Origin: Candidatus Defluviilinea gracilis
GTDB lineage: Bacteria; Chloroflexota; Anaerolineae; Anaerolineales; Villigracilaceae
Assembly (NCBI GenBank): GCA_016716235.1
Contig: JADJWS010000007.1
Coordinates: 124,001 to 188,000, forward strand
Direction of reading: 5' to 3'
DNA length: 64,000 bases
In this document: one piece after another, positions 17,460 through 26,403 of the stretch
How positions within the stretch are numbered: position 1 is the stretch's first letter
How the letters are laid out: each line of letters opens with the position of its first letter
Position numbers and translations under genes: made by a program
Notes under the pieces: generated by a model
Told to the model about the DNA's origin: nothing
Database searches by the model: none
Seen by the model: only the letters and a program-made list of their open reading frames with translations

Positions 17460-18143
17460 ATGGAAGACACCACAACGCTTCTTCAGATCAAAGGTATACG
17501 CGACGGACTGCTCGTTTCGATTGATGACGCTCCGTGGGATGAACAGCGTTCCGCGTTGCTTACCCAGGTGGATTCTCAGCCCGCATTCTTTCACGGCGCG
17601 CGCCTTGCGCTGGATGTTGCGACACAAGTGTTGAAGGTGGACGATCTTGCGGAATTGCGCGATCAACTTTCTGAGCGAGGCATCTTCCTCTGGGCGGTTA
17701 TCAGTGAATCGCCGACCACAGAGAAAACGGCGCAGTTGCTCGGTTTGGCAACTCGAATCGCAAAGCCGCGGCCTGAAGATTCAAGGGCGTTTGCCCCGGA
17801 AAATGCCGGCGAAGAGGCTTCGCTATTTTTGAATAAAACGCTCCGTTCCGGCGCCCGTGTTGAATATCCCGGACATGTGGTGGTGCTTGGCGATGTGAAC
17901 CCCGGCGCGGAGATCGTTGCCGGAGGAAGCGTCATCGTCTGGGGTCGCTTGCGAGGGATGGTTCATGCGGGGGTAAAGGGCAATGCCGCCTCGGTGATCT
18001 GCGCCCTCGACCTTTCGCCAACTCAAGCGCGCATTGCCGGTGAATCGTATGCCGCATTGGAGCCGAGCGAAACTCAACAGCCCGAGATGGCGCGCATCCA
18101 TCAAGATGGAAAAATCCACGCTGAACTTTGGTCAGCTAAATAA
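17460..18143 (+). CDS. minC: Septum-site inhibitor MinC
   Basis: A 227-residue FtsZ antagonist. The N-terminal domain (about 1-110) has the weakly conserved MinC-N pattern. The C-terminal beta-helix carries the conserved YPGHVVVLGDVNPGAEIVAG, then VIVWGRLRGMVHAG with its Gly turns at about 135-180, the part that dimerises and binds MinD. Immediately followed by minD and minE. Confidence 0.92.
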   Translation: MEDTTTLLQIKGIRDGLLVSIDDAPWDEQRSALLTQVDSQPAFFHGARLALDVATQVLKVDDLAELRDQLSERGIFLWAVISESPTTEKTAQLLGLATRIAKPRPEDSRAFAPENAGEEASLFLNKTLRSGARVEYPGHVVVLGDVNPGAEIVAGGSVIVWGRLRGMVHAGVKGNAASVICALDLSPTQARIAGESYAALEPSETQQPEMARIHQDGKIHAELWSAK

Positions 18144-18159
18144 GCCATAGGAAAACTAC

Positions 18160-18957
18160 ATGCCTGCAAAAGTCATTACGCTTACATCTGGGAAAGGCGG
18201 GGTGGGGAAGACCACCGCCACTGCCAACCTTGCCGTCGCGCTTGCGGCGGAGAAGTCGAAAGTGGTTTGTCTTGACGGCGATATCGGCTTGCGCAATTTG
18301 GATGTGATCCTCGGCTTGGAAAATCGCATCGTGTATGATTTGGTGGATGTGGTCGAAGGGCGTTGCCGCTTGAAACAGGCGATGATCCGCGATAAGAAAT
18401 TGCCCGACTTGTACCTCATCCCGGCGGCTCAGACGCGCGATAAAAACGCCGTTTCCGCCAGCGATATGGTGCGGGTGGTAAAAGAGTTGCGATCCGATTT
18501 TGATTTTGTGTTGATCGATTCGCCCGCCGGCATCGAGCGCGGATTTCGCAATGCCATCGCCGCCGCGGACCGCGTCCTCGTGGTGACCAACCCCGAGGTC
18601 AGCGCGGTACGCGATGCAGATCGAGTGATCGGCATCCTCGAGTCGGAGGAAAAAGGACCCGCGGCGCTCATCCTGAATCGGTTGAATCCCGCGCTCGTCA
18701 AAAGCAAAGATATGCTCTCGCCCGAGGATGTGCTCGATTTGCTCGCGGTTGAATTGATCGGCATTGTGCCGGAAGATGAAAACGTGGTCATTGCTTCCAA
18801 TCGTGGCGCGCCGGTTGCGTACGACCCGAAAAGCCGGGCGGGGCAGGCGTTTCGCAATATTGCGAAACGGTTGAAGGGCGAAACCGTTCCATTCCTTGAT
18901 TTGGAATCTCAAGGCAGCCTCTGGGAGCGCATCCAGCGGTTGACGGGGAGGAAGTGA
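18160..18957 (+). CDS. minD: Septum-site ATPase MinD
   Basis: A 265-residue membrane-cycling ATPase. The deviant Walker A KGGVGKTT is at about 11-18, the switch DGDIGLRNLD at about 40-49 and DSPAGIE at about 121-127. The C-terminus (SLWERIQRLTGRK) is the amphipathic membrane-targeting helix. Stop and the next start are 1 nt apart, so minE is coupled. Confidence 0.96.
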   Translation: MPAKVITLTSGKGGVGKTTATANLAVALAAEKSKVVCLDGDIGLRNLDVILGLENRIVYDLVDVVEGRCRLKQAMIRDKKLPDLYLIPAAQTRDKNAVSASDMVRVVKELRSDFDFVLIDSPAGIERGFRNAIAAADRVLVVTNPEVSAVRDADRVIGILESEEKGPAALILNRLNPALVKSKDMLSPEDVLDLLAVELIGIVPEDENVVIASNRGAPVAYDPKSRAGQAFRNIAKRLKGETVPFLDLESQGSLWERIQRLTGRK

Positions 18958-18958
18958 C

Positions 18959-19228
18959 ATGGGATTCTTCGATCGATTCTTCGGAAAAAAAACCAGCGCC
19001 GATAGCGCGAAAGAGCGCCTGCAACTGGTGCTGATTCACGACCGCACGGATCTGACGCCTGCTGAGTTGGATGCGCTTCGGGATGATTTGATCGCCGCCA
19101 TCAGCCGCCACGTGCAAATTGACGCGAAAGCCATGCAGATCGGCGTGGAGCATGATGGGCGCTCGCAACGGCTTGTGGCGGATATTCCGCTCAAAGCCGC
19201 GCGGCGTAAAACACGAAAGACGAAATAA
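18959..19228 (+). CDS. minE: Cell division topological specificity factor MinE
   Basis: An 89-residue protein that drives MinD off the membrane. The N-terminus MGFFDRFFGKK is the membrane-binding helix. The anti-MinCD region ERLQLVLIHDR and the topological-specificity domain (LTPAELDALRDDLIAAISRH) follow. The C-terminus is unusually basic (RRKTRKTK). Confidence 0.94.
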   Translation: MGFFDRFFGKKTSADSAKERLQLVLIHDRTDLTPAELDALRDDLIAAISRHVQIDAKAMQIGVEHDGRSQRLVADIPLKAARRKTRKTK

Positions 19229-19236
19229 TCTATGGT

Positions 19237-19322
19237 GTTCGCGCCGCCGTTCAACTGCGGCGCGAACAAGTAGGTTGTGAACAAGTCAATGGTTCCAGCG
19301 GCAGTTCTACTGCCGCTGGAAC
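19237..19322. repeat. Two perfect hairpins between minE and rodA
   Basis: A 10-bp stem GTTCGCGCCG/CGGCGCGAAC (19237-19267) and a 14-bp stem (19292-19305 with 19309-19322, loop tct). They share words with the hairpin at 10651-10679, so this is a dispersed palindrome family. They may slow or end transcription between minE and rodA; no T run follows. Confidence 0.65.
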
Positions 19323-19353
19323 AGAGAAACGCACTTTGTAAGACTTCCCACGC

Positions 19354-20481
19354 ATGCTAAAAAATATTTCATGGCGCTACTTTGACTTCTGGCTGTTGGG
19401 CGCGGTGGTGCTTGCCACGGCCTTCGGCACCACGATGATCCGATCCGCGGTGGCGGGGAATGAAGTATTGCTTCCGCTCATTAATCGCCAGATTTATTTC
19501 GCTCTGGCGGGCTTGGTCCTGATCTTCGTTGTTGCCGCGATCGACTACCGTTATTGGATGGCGCTGTATCGTCCCATGTATCTCGTCATTTTGCTGTTTC
19601 TCGTCACCTTGACCGGTTTCGGTCAAACCGCTTTTGGCGCGCAGCGTTGGTTTCAGGTAGGCGTGTTATTCCTGCAACCGACAGAGTTTGCCAAGATCGT
19701 GGCGATCCTTGTATTGGCGCGTTACTTTCAGGCGACTCAAAATCAGCCGCGCGACCTGCGCTGGTTGATCGGGGCGGTGGTATGGGCATCCGGCATAATT
19801 GGGTTGATCCTGCTCCAGCCGAATCTCAGCAATGTTGTGGTGTTGAGCGTCATTCTTGGCGCATTGTTGTGGCTGAACGGCATGGAAGTGAAGCATGTCA
19901 TTATGGTGGGGGCGGTTGGGACGATCTCCTTTATCGCTATTGTAGGTTTGACCGCCGCAGGAATCCGCATTCCGTTCTTGCAGGAATATCAACAGGATCG
20001 CATCGCGAATTTCATCCTCCCGGAAGAGGACGCCACGTTCGGCGCGACCTATAACGTGTCACAGGCGCTCATTGCGATCGGCTCGGGCGGCGTGACCGGT
20101 CAAGGGTATGGTCACGGCACGCAGACTCAGTTGCGCTTCTTGAAAGTGCGTCATACCGATTTTATTTTCTCGGCGATCTCGGAGGAGTTTGGGTTTGTTG
20201 GCGCGCTGTTGGTCATTGTCATTATCATGTTGGTCATTTGGAGGTGTTTGCGCGCCGCGCAAAAAGCCAGAGATGTGGCGGGCATGAATATCGCTTACGG
20301 CGTGGCGATCTTGATCTTTTTTCAAGGCATGGTCAACATTGGGGTAAACTTGAACATCGTGCCCGTCTCGGGCTTGCCGCTTCCGTTCATTAGTTACGGC
20401 GGCAGCGGTCTCACTTCATTGATGCTCGGAATCGGGCTTGTGGAAAGCGTTGCCATGCGGTTCAGGCAATTGGAATTTTGA
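19354..20481 (+). CDS. rodA: RodA/FtsW-family (SEDS) glycosyltransferase
   Basis: A 375-residue polytopic protein with about ten TM helices, the lipid-II polymerase that pairs with PBP2. The SEDS landmarks are GAQRWFQVGVLFLQPTEFAKI at about 97-117 (catalytic-loop Glu region), the HTDFIFSAISEEFGF motif at about 267-281, and PLPFISYGGSGLTSL near the C-terminus. RodA is preferred to FtsW because of the mre/PBP2 context. It closes the elongation cluster. Confidence 0.92.
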   Translation: MLKNISWRYFDFWLLGAVVLATAFGTTMIRSAVAGNEVLLPLINRQIYFALAGLVLIFVVAAIDYRYWMALYRPMYLVILLFLVTLTGFGQTAFGAQRWFQVGVLFLQPTEFAKIVAILVLARYFQATQNQPRDLRWLIGAVVWASGIIGLILLQPNLSNVVVLSVILGALLWLNGMEVKHVIMVGAVGTISFIAIVGLTAAGIRIPFLQEYQQDRIANFILPEEDATFGATYNVSQALIAIGSGGVTGQGYGHGTQTQLRFLKVRHTDFIFSAISEEFGFVGALLVIVIIMLVIWRCLRAAQKARDVAGMNIAYGVAILIFFQGMVNIGVNLNIVPVSGLPLPFISYGGSGLTSLMLGIGLVESVAMRFRQLEF

Positions 20482-20560
20482 CCCCCTCCCGCCTTCGGCA
20501 CCCTCCCCCAAAATCCGACTGGGGTTCGTCGGATTTTGGGGGAGGGCTGGGCTGGGGTGG
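20482..20560. repeat. Palindromic C-rich repeat before gltX
   Basis: A perfect 19-bp stem (20501-20519 with 20528-20546, loop tggggttc). The flanks (accccctccc, ggggtgggggtc) are of the same C-run/G-run family found inside lysK and argH. It begins at the rodA stop and ends before the gltX ribosome-binding site, so it may also act as a rodA terminator without a T run. Confidence 0.75.
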
Positions 20561-20580
20561 GGGTCGTTTGGAGGATTATT

Positions 20581-22059
20581 TTGAAACCAGCACGCACACG
20601 CATGGCGCCATCGCCAACTGGGAGATTTCATCTCGGAAGCGCGCGCACCGCGCTCTTCGATTATTTGCTCGCGCGTAAAACGGGCGGGCAGTTCATCTTG
20701 CGCCTCGAAGATACCGACCGGAAACGATTTGTTGAAGGTTCGGAAGATGAAATTATGCGGAGCCTCGATTGGCTCGGCCTCACTCCCGACGAAAGCCCGC
20801 TTCATGGCGGGACCTTCGGCCCGTATCGCCAAACCGAGCGGCGCGACCTCTATCAACAACGCGCGAACGAACTTGTGCAAAAAGGATCGGCGTATCCCTG
20901 CTTCTGTTCGCCCGAGCGGCTCGAACAATCGCGCAAGGAGCAGGAAGCCCGCAAAGTAGATCGTGTCCTCTATGATGGATTGTGCCGCGCGATCGATCCC
21001 GGCGACGCCGCGAAGCGCATTGCCAATGGGGAGAAATATGTGATCCGTTTCAAGATGGAACATGTAGGTTCTACCATCGCGCATGATCACCTGCGCGGCG
21101 ACATTGTGACCGAGAATAAATATCTCGACGATACGATTATCTTGAAGTCAGACGGTCTGCCCACGTATCATCTCGCCGCGATGGTGGACGACCACGAAAT
21201 GGAAATTACCCACGTCTTGCGCGGATCGGAATGGCTCTCGACGTTTCCGCTTCATGTGAACATCGTCCGCGCGTTTGGGTGGGATGAACCCGTTTGGATT
21301 CACTTATCAATTTTTCTCAAACCGAGCGGCAAAGGGAAGATGAGCAAGCGAGACAATGCCGATGTTATGAAGGACGGCCGTACAGTCTTCGTTGACGATA
21401 TGAAAGATTTAGGCTACACACCCGAGGGCGTGTTGAATTGGATCGCGTTGATGGGGTGGGGCGTCGCCGAGGACGATGTGATGTCTCTTGACCAGATGAT
21501 CCAACGCTTCAGCATAGACACGTTGACTCCCTCGCCCGCGGCGATCAATTTTCAAAAACTGGATCATTTCAATGGGACTCACATCCGCTTGTTGACGACC
21601 GAAGACCTGTCGGCGCGGATCAAGCCGTATTTTGTCGCGGCAGGCTTGGATGTCCAGAATGACGCGCTGGTCAAGATCACGCCGCTCATCCGCGAGCGAC
21701 TCGTCACGTTGGATGATTGTCTCGCGTTTGCGAGTTTCTTCTTCAAAGAGGAAGTATTGCCGAATCCCGATGAGTTGATCGCGAAAGGACTCGATGCGAA
21801 GCAGTCCGCTGAGATCGCAAAGAAGTGTTTGGAGATTCTGTCCGCAATGCCCGACGTGTCGCATCAGACTGCCGAGCCGCCGATGCGCGCGTACGTTGAG
21901 TCGGCGGGGTTGAACGCGAATCAAGTCTTCGGCATATTGCGCGTCGCCGTGACGGGGCAAAAGGTCAGCCCGCCGTTGTTCGAGAGCATGGAGATCATCG
22001 GGCGCGAAAAAGTGTTGTCGCGGTTGCAAAACGCGATTGGAATTTTAGAGCGAATGTAA
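20581..22059 (+). CDS. gltX: Glutamyl-tRNA synthetase
   Basis: A 492-residue class I synthetase that charges tRNA-Glu. A TTG start at 20581 is chosen because GGAGG lies 6 nt upstream and the frame before it is repeat DNA. The HIGH equivalent is HLGS in PSPTGRFHLGSARTAL at about 9-24, and the KMSKS equivalent is KMSKRD in GKMSKRDNADV near 258. The C-terminal anticodon-binding helical bundle is present. The genome also has GlnRS (53.4-55.0 kb), so this enzyme is expected to be discriminating. Confidence 0.95.
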   Translation: MKPARTRMAPSPTGRFHLGSARTALFDYLLARKTGGQFILRLEDTDRKRFVEGSEDEIMRSLDWLGLTPDESPLHGGTFGPYRQTERRDLYQQRANELVQKGSAYPCFCSPERLEQSRKEQEARKVDRVLYDGLCRAIDPGDAAKRIANGEKYVIRFKMEHVGSTIAHDHLRGDIVTENKYLDDTIILKSDGLPTYHLAAMVDDHEMEITHVLRGSEWLSTFPLHVNIVRAFGWDEPVWIHLSIFLKPSGKGKMSKRDNADVMKDGRTVFVDDMKDLGYTPEGVLNWIALMGWGVAEDDVMSLDQMIQRFSIDTLTPSPAAINFQKLDHFNGTHIRLLTTEDLSARIKPYFVAAGLDVQNDALVKITPLIRERLVTLDDCLAFASFFFKEEVLPNPDELIAKGLDAKQSAEIAKKCLEILSAMPDVSHQTAEPPMRAYVESAGLNANQVFGILRVAVTGQKVSPPLFESMEIIGREKVLSRLQNAIGILERM

Positions 22060-22114
22060 CCGAACGTTTGCTGTTATACTCTTGAATATCAATTCACAGA
22101 AAGGAATTTTTCTC

Positions 22115-22813
22115 ATGGCGCAAAAATCGGGAGCAACACGGAAGGCAAGAGTTCCAAGTAACGCGGCGAAATCGTCAGCAAAAGGCGGCGCGGACCTGTC
22201 CGCGTTATTCGGCGTGGCGGCGAAAGCGCTTGCGGCGAATCAAGGAGCGTTGAATCAAGCAGACGCGCAGAACGGCAACCATGGCGACAACATGGTGCAG
22301 ATGTTCAACATGCTTACACAGGTGATGGGCGAGCAGAAAGGCGCGTCACCTTCGCAACAACTGAGCAACGCGAGCCAGTATCTTCAACAGCACGCCACCA
22401 GCGGATCGTCGCAAGTGTACGCGCAAGGGCTCGCTCAAGCCGCGCAACAATTCAAGGGACAGAAGTCTGTCAACCCAGACAACGCGATGATGTTGGTGCA
22501 GTCGCTTCTCGGCGGAGGTCAACCCGCTCAACAACAAATGGGCGGCGGCGCGGATTTGCTCGGTTCGCTCCTCGGCGCGGTGACTCAATCACAACAGCCA
22601 CAACAACAAGACAGCGGCATCGACGCGGGCGACTTGCTTAATGCAGGCATGGCGTTCATGAACGCGAAGAATCAAGGACAGGACAATCTGCAAGCGGGTC
22701 TCAGCGCTCTCATGGCGGCTGGACCGCTCGGGCAAAGTTCCCACCGCCAGCAATCGGGTCAGGTCGTTGGGAATGCGTTATTGCAGGCGATCTCTGCGAT
22801 GGCGAAGAAATAG
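22115..22813 (+). CDS. Gln/Ala-rich small protein of unknown function
   Basis: A 232-residue protein, started at ATG 22115 with AAGG about 10 nt upstream. The N-terminus is basic and Ala-rich. The body consists of amphipathic helices rich in Gln (QQPQQQD) with two related patterns, GGADLSALFGVAAKAL and GGGADLLGSLLGAVTQS, reminiscent of DUF937-like proteins. No signal peptide or TM helix. Function unknown. Its last codons and stop fall in a sequence block that recurs at the end of lysX. Confidence 0.6.
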   Translation: MAQKSGATRKARVPSNAAKSSAKGGADLSALFGVAAKALAANQGALNQADAQNGNHGDNMVQMFNMLTQVMGEQKGASPSQQLSNASQYLQQHATSGSSQVYAQGLAQAAQQFKGQKSVNPDNAMMLVQSLLGGGQPAQQQMGGGADLLGSLLGAVTQSQQPQQQDSGIDAGDLLNAGMAFMNAKNQGQDNLQAGLSALMAAGPLGQSSHRQQSGQVVGNALLQAISAMAKK

Positions 22814-22907
22814 GGGAGGTGGGGTGTACGTAGAAAGTGGAAAGTAGAGAGTAGAGAGTAGAGAGTGGAAAGTGAAATTCCGCGCTGATGGTTTCGGCGC
22901 GGAATTT
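22800..22907 (+). terminator. Duplicated 3' block with intrinsic terminator
   Basis: The terminator stem is AAATTCCGCGC/GCGCGGAATTT (22875-22885 with 22897-22907) followed by T runs. It is preceded by a stuttering stretch (gtagaaagtggaaag, then three copies of tagagag) and by gaagaaataggggag. The same order of blocks is found at 43480-43553 after lysX. Confidence 0.8.
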
Positions 22908-23001
22908 TTATTTCTGTGTAACATAATTTATGGAGAACGTCCCGCAGGTTTAGTCAGACGAGTCAAGGTTTGTAAGAAAACCTATGGGACGGCGCGTAAC
23001 A

Positions 23002-24078
23002 TCAATGTATAAGCTTGCGCAACGTGTATGTAAGTACCTCTACCGCCCGCGCATACTCTTCCAACTCGATATGCTCGTTCGACGTGTGATCCAAACTCGA
23101 ATCGCCTGGACCATACACCACCGCTGGACATTTCCACACAGGCGCGACGATGTTCAAATCGGCAGTCCCTGTTTTGTAAACGAAGCGCGGCTCTCCGCCC
23201 TGCGACCTGATTCCGCTTAAGAAGCTTCGTACCAGCGGAGTGTTTTTCTCACATCCCCACGCGGGGATGGCGAAACCCGTTCTTTCAACAACCACGCCTT
23301 CGACGATCTCTTCTAATTTCTGATACCAATCCTCTGGCGCAACTTCCACAGGCAAGCGGACACCTACTCTCAGTGTCGCTTTCTGCTCGAAGCCATCCTG
23401 ACTCGAATCCACGCCGCGCAAAGTTAATAACAACTGATCAAAGACTCTTTTCTTATCTTCATTAAATCCCTGCACATACGCTTTGATTTTTAACCACACG
23501 TCCACAGCCGCTTCTGCCGCAGTCTCTTCGCCGCTGGCGGTATGCGCCTGCTCGCGTTTGACGACCACATTCGCCCACGCGCTCCCTTTATATCCCAACG
23601 CGATTCGATCCCAATGGTTCGGCTCGCCGATGATTGCAAAATCTGGCTTGTATTGATTGACGACAAAACGAGCCCCTTCCGAATCTCTTTCCTCTTCCAC
23701 CGCGCCAATCACCACAAATTGCCAGCCCTCTTGCGCTCCCACATTTGCAACTGCATCCACAAAACACGCCAGCGGACCTTTCGCGTCCACAGAGCCGCGT
23801 CCGTACAGACTCCCTTCTCCTTGTGGGAGAAGGGTTGGGGATGAGGGCGGAATGAGGTCAACTTTAATTTCCCCAGGCACCGTATCAATATGCCCAAGCA
23901 GAACAACTTGCTTTTCTCCTTTCCCCATCACGCCAACCGCATTGCCCGCTTCATCTATAAAAGCGTCATCATAGCCCAGCGACTTCATCCGCTGGACCAG
24001 CCATTCCACAGCCCGCCGCTCGCTCCCTGAAGGGCTGTATTGTGAAACCAAACCAACTAACGTATCAAAGTTACTCAT
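23002..24078 (-). CDS. lysK: LysK: LysW-lysine / LysW-ornithine hydrolase
   Basis: About 358 residues, an M20-family zinc peptidase that frees lysine (or ornithine) from the LysW carrier in the last step of the pathway. Metal and catalytic motifs are LLGHIDTVPG (about 62-71), YGRGSVDAKGP (about 92-102) and GAVEEERDSEGA (Glu dyad, about 120-131). ATG 24078 is used. Residues about 76-89 are coded by a palindromic repeat (23809-23850) inserted in frame before YGRGS. It is the last gene of the arginine operon, 184 nt after lysJ. Confidence 0.9.
   Translation of the reverse strand: MSNFDTLVGLVSQYSPSGSERRAVEWLVQRMKSLGYDDAFIDEAGNAVGVMGKGEKQVVLLGHIDTVPGEIKVDLIPPSSPTLLPQGEGSLYGRGSVDAKGPLACFVDAVANVGAQEGWQFVVIGAVEEERDSEGARFVVNQYKPDFAIIGEPNHWDRIALGYKGSAWANVVVKREQAHTASGEETAAEAAVDVWLKIKAYVQGFNEDKKRVFDQLLLTLRGVDSSQDGFEQKATLRVGVRLPVEVAPEDWYQKLEEIVEGVVVERTGFAIPAWGCEKNTPLVRSFLSGIRSQGGEPRFVYKTGTADLNIVAPVWKCPAVVYGPGDSSLDHTSNEHIELEEYARAVEVLTYTLRKLIH
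23809..23850. repeat. Palindromic repeat inserted in lysK
   Basis: A 9-bp stem CCCTTCTCC/GGAGAAGGG (23812-23820 with 23826-23834) followed by gttggggatgaggg. Nearly the same words occur in argH (30852-30891). It lies in frame within lysK and adds about 14 residues rich in Pro, Ser and Gly. Confidence 0.85.
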
Positions 24079-24262
24079 CCGTTTATCCGTTGCCAAATCC
24101 GCTTTCCATCCGTTTATCCGTTTTGTAATCCGTTGCCAAATCCGCTTTCCATCCGTTTACCCGTTTTGTAATCCGTTACCAAATCCGTTTTTGTCCGCGA
24201 GTCCGTGTCAAAGTCCGTTTATAGAAATCCGCTTATCCGCTTTACAATCCGTTGACCATTGT
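24079..24262. repeat. Stuttering TCCGTTTATCCG repeat between lysJ and lysK
   Basis: This 184-bp gap is filled by imperfect copies of tccgtttatccg, ttgtaatccgttgccaaatccg and similar words. The same family fills the gaps at 27442-27505 and 28590-28700 of this operon and is seen nowhere else in the window. No gene or terminator is visible here. Confidence 0.8.
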
Positions 24263-25444
24263 CTATTGTCCATCATCCATCGTCATCGCCAGCACCTCGG
24301 TCAACGTATCCACCAAATGATCCAACTGCTCATACGTGATCACCAGCGGCGGCAGTAAACGGATAACCGTCATACCCGCATTCAACGCGATGATGTTCGC
24401 TTCTTGCAGAGCCTTGATATACGGCGCGACTTTCTGCTTCATCTCGATCCCCACCATCAAACCCAGTCCGCGCACTTCGCGGATGTTCGGCGATTGAATC
24501 GTCTTCAACTTCTCCATCAGATATTTCCCCTTCGCCTCCGCCTGACCCGCCAAATCTTCTTCCTTGATCACATCCAACGCCGCGTTTGCCGCCGCGCACG
24601 AAAGCGGATTGCCACCAAAGGTCGAGCCATGCACGCCTGGCGTTAAGTTCTTCACATTCTTCCCGATCAACACCGCGCCCATCGGCACGCCGCCCGCCAA
24701 CGATTTGGCGCAACATAACAAGTCTGGTGTGATTCCAAAATGTTCAATCGCAAAAAATTTTCCCGTGCGCCCAAAGCCCGTTTGAATTTCATCCACGATC
24801 AACAACGCGCCGCGTTCATCGCAAATTCTTCGCGCGGCTTGCACATATTCGGCATTGGCAGGATACACGCCGCCTTCGCCTTGCACCACTTCCAAAATCA
24901 CCGCCGCCGTTTCTTCGTTCACCGCTTTATCCAACGCTTCGATATTGTTATACGCCACATGACTAAAGCCAGGCACAAGCGGTTCAAACCCTTCGCGATA
25001 TTTTTTATTGTACGTCGCGGATAAAGAACCATACGTTCTTCCATGAAAGGCGCGCATCGCCGCCACGATATTTTTTCGCCCAGTGGAAATACGCGAAAAC
25101 TTGAACGCCGCTTCCACCGATTCGGTCCCAGAGTTGCATAAAAAGACTCGCTCCAAGCCCGCCACCAACGAAGTCAATTTTTGCATCACCATTGCGCGTT
25201 GATCGTTCGGGAACGACTCAAATAAAGTGATCAGCGTATTCGCCTGCTTGTAGAGCGCCTCCGCAACTTTCGGGTGGGCATGGCCGAGATTGGCGACGCC
25301 GTGCCCCGACGAGCAATCCAAATATTCTTTGCCATCCGCATCAAACAACGAAGCGCCTTGTCCGCGCACGATCACTAACGATTGCTTTGCGTATGTCCCC
25401 GATGTATATTTATTTTCGATTTCAAGAATTTCGTTACTGTTCAT
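24263..25444 (-). CDS. lysJ: LysJ: LysW-aminoadipate/glutamate semialdehyde aminotransferase
   Basis: A 393-residue class III PLP aminotransferase that aminates the LysW-bound semialdehyde, giving LysW-lysine or LysW-ornithine. Motifs are SGHGVANLGHAHPKV, NSGTESVEAAFKFSR, FHGRTYGSLSAT, VDEIQTGFGRTGKFFA and the PLP Lys in CCAKSLAGGVPMGA (about 247). ArgD-like in overall form. The start overlaps the lysZ stop by 4 nt. The last ten codons and stop are coded by a gatggatgatggacaatag stutter. Confidence 0.9.
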   Translation of the reverse strand: MNSNEILEIENKYTSGTYAKQSLVIVRGQGASLFDADGKEYLDCSSGHGVANLGHAHPKVAEALYKQANTLITLFESFPNDQRAMVMQKLTSLVAGLERVFLCNSGTESVEAAFKFSRISTGRKNIVAAMRAFHGRTYGSLSATYNKKYREGFEPLVPGFSHVAYNNIEALDKAVNEETAAVILEVVQGEGGVYPANAEYVQAARRICDERGALLIVDEIQTGFGRTGKFFAIEHFGITPDLLCCAKSLAGGVPMGAVLIGKNVKNLTPGVHGSTFGGNPLSCAAANAALDVIKEEDLAGQAEAKGKYLMEKLKTIQSPNIREVRGLGLMVGIEMKQKVAPYIKALQEANIIALNAGMTVIRLLPPLVITYEQLDHLVDTLTEVLAMTMDDGQ

Positions 25445-26256
25445 TGAATCACTGTTCCATTTCCTGCCAAAGCATTTGAGATTGGATTTTGAATGCGACC
25501 GTCCGCGATGATGACGCGACTCACGCCGCCTTTGAGCGCTTCTTCCGCGCCTAACACTTTTTTCTTCATGCGACCCTGCGCCGCTTCACTCGCCGCCGCA
25601 AGTTGATTCTGCGGCAGGAGCCGAATGAGCGTTGATTCATCTGGAAAATTTTTCATCAGTCCAGGCACTGCCGTCAACAACAACAGACTCTCCGCTTTGA
25701 GCGCGGATGCGACCATCGCCGCCGCGCGGTCTGCATCCACGTTCAACGCCTCACCTTTTTCGCTGACCGCCACAGGCGCAATCACTGGCAGATAGCCAGC
25801 GTTCAATAACATCAACAATAATTCGCTGTTAATCGTTTCTATCTTTCCCGTGTAATCATCGCGGATAATCTTTCTTTTGCCGTTTTCAATGCTTTGAACG
25901 GATTCCTTGCGCGTCGCCTGCATTAACTTGCCGTCGAGTCCGCATAGCCCAAAAGCGTTGACTCCCAGCATCTGCAATTGCTCCGTCAACAACGAATTGA
26001 CCTTACCATTCACCGCCATCAAAAATATTTCGAGCGTTTTTCGATCGGTGTACCGCGAGGTGTAACCCGAAGGCGAAGTAATCATCTTCGGCGGAGCGCC
26101 CAGCCCTTCGCCCAACGCGTTCGCTTCCGCAGAGCCGCCATGCACAAAGACGAGTCGCTGACCTTGCGCTAATAATTCCTTTGCATCGGCGCAGATCGCG
26201 GAAAAATCCACGCCTTCCGTGCCGCCAAGTTTTACAACTGTGATCGAATCGGTCAT
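25441..26256 (-). CDS. lysZ: LysZ: LysW-aminoadipate / LysW-glutamate kinase
   Basis: A 271-residue amino-acid kinase (ArgB-like) that phosphorylates the side-chain carboxylate of the carrier-bound amino acid. ATG 26256 has GGAGA upstream and gives the family start MTDSITVVKLGG. Seen are VFVHGGSAEANALG, the SGYTSRYTDRKTLE segment typical of LysZ rather than ArgB, and the C-terminal RMKKKVLGAEEALKGG. It overlaps lysJ by 4 nt. Confidence 0.92.
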   Translation of the reverse strand: MTDSITVVKLGGTEGVDFSAICADAKELLAQGQRLVFVHGGSAEANALGEGLGAPPKMITSPSGYTSRYTDRKTLEIFLMAVNGKVNSLLTEQLQMLGVNAFGLCGLDGKLMQATRKESVQSIENGKRKIIRDDYTGKIETINSELLLMLLNAGYLPVIAPVAVSEKGEALNVDADRAAAMVASALKAESLLLLTAVPGLMKNFPDESTLIRLLPQNQLAAASEAAQGRMKKKVLGAEEALKGGVSRVIIADGRIQNPISNALAGNGTVIQ

Positions 26257-26275
26257 TGTTCTCCATTTCAAACGG

Positions 26276-26392
26276 TGGTCGAGAGTTCCGAGCAAAGCGA
26301 GGAACGTATCGAGATCACATTATGTAATTTCATTTTTACTTTTAATAGCTGGTTTCGATACGGCGGCGAAAACCACGCCGCCTACTCAACCA
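26276..26392. repeat. TGGTCGAGTAG-type palindromic element, copy 1 of 3
   Basis: About 117 bp: it opens with tggtcgaga...cgtatcgaga, has an AT-rich middle (about 26310-26350) and closes with ggtttcgatacg...ctactcaacca. The ends are inverted copies of one another. Related copies stand at 36304-36425 and 42471-42595. Confidence 0.8.
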
Positions 26393-26403
26393 GCGAGGTC
26401 TTA

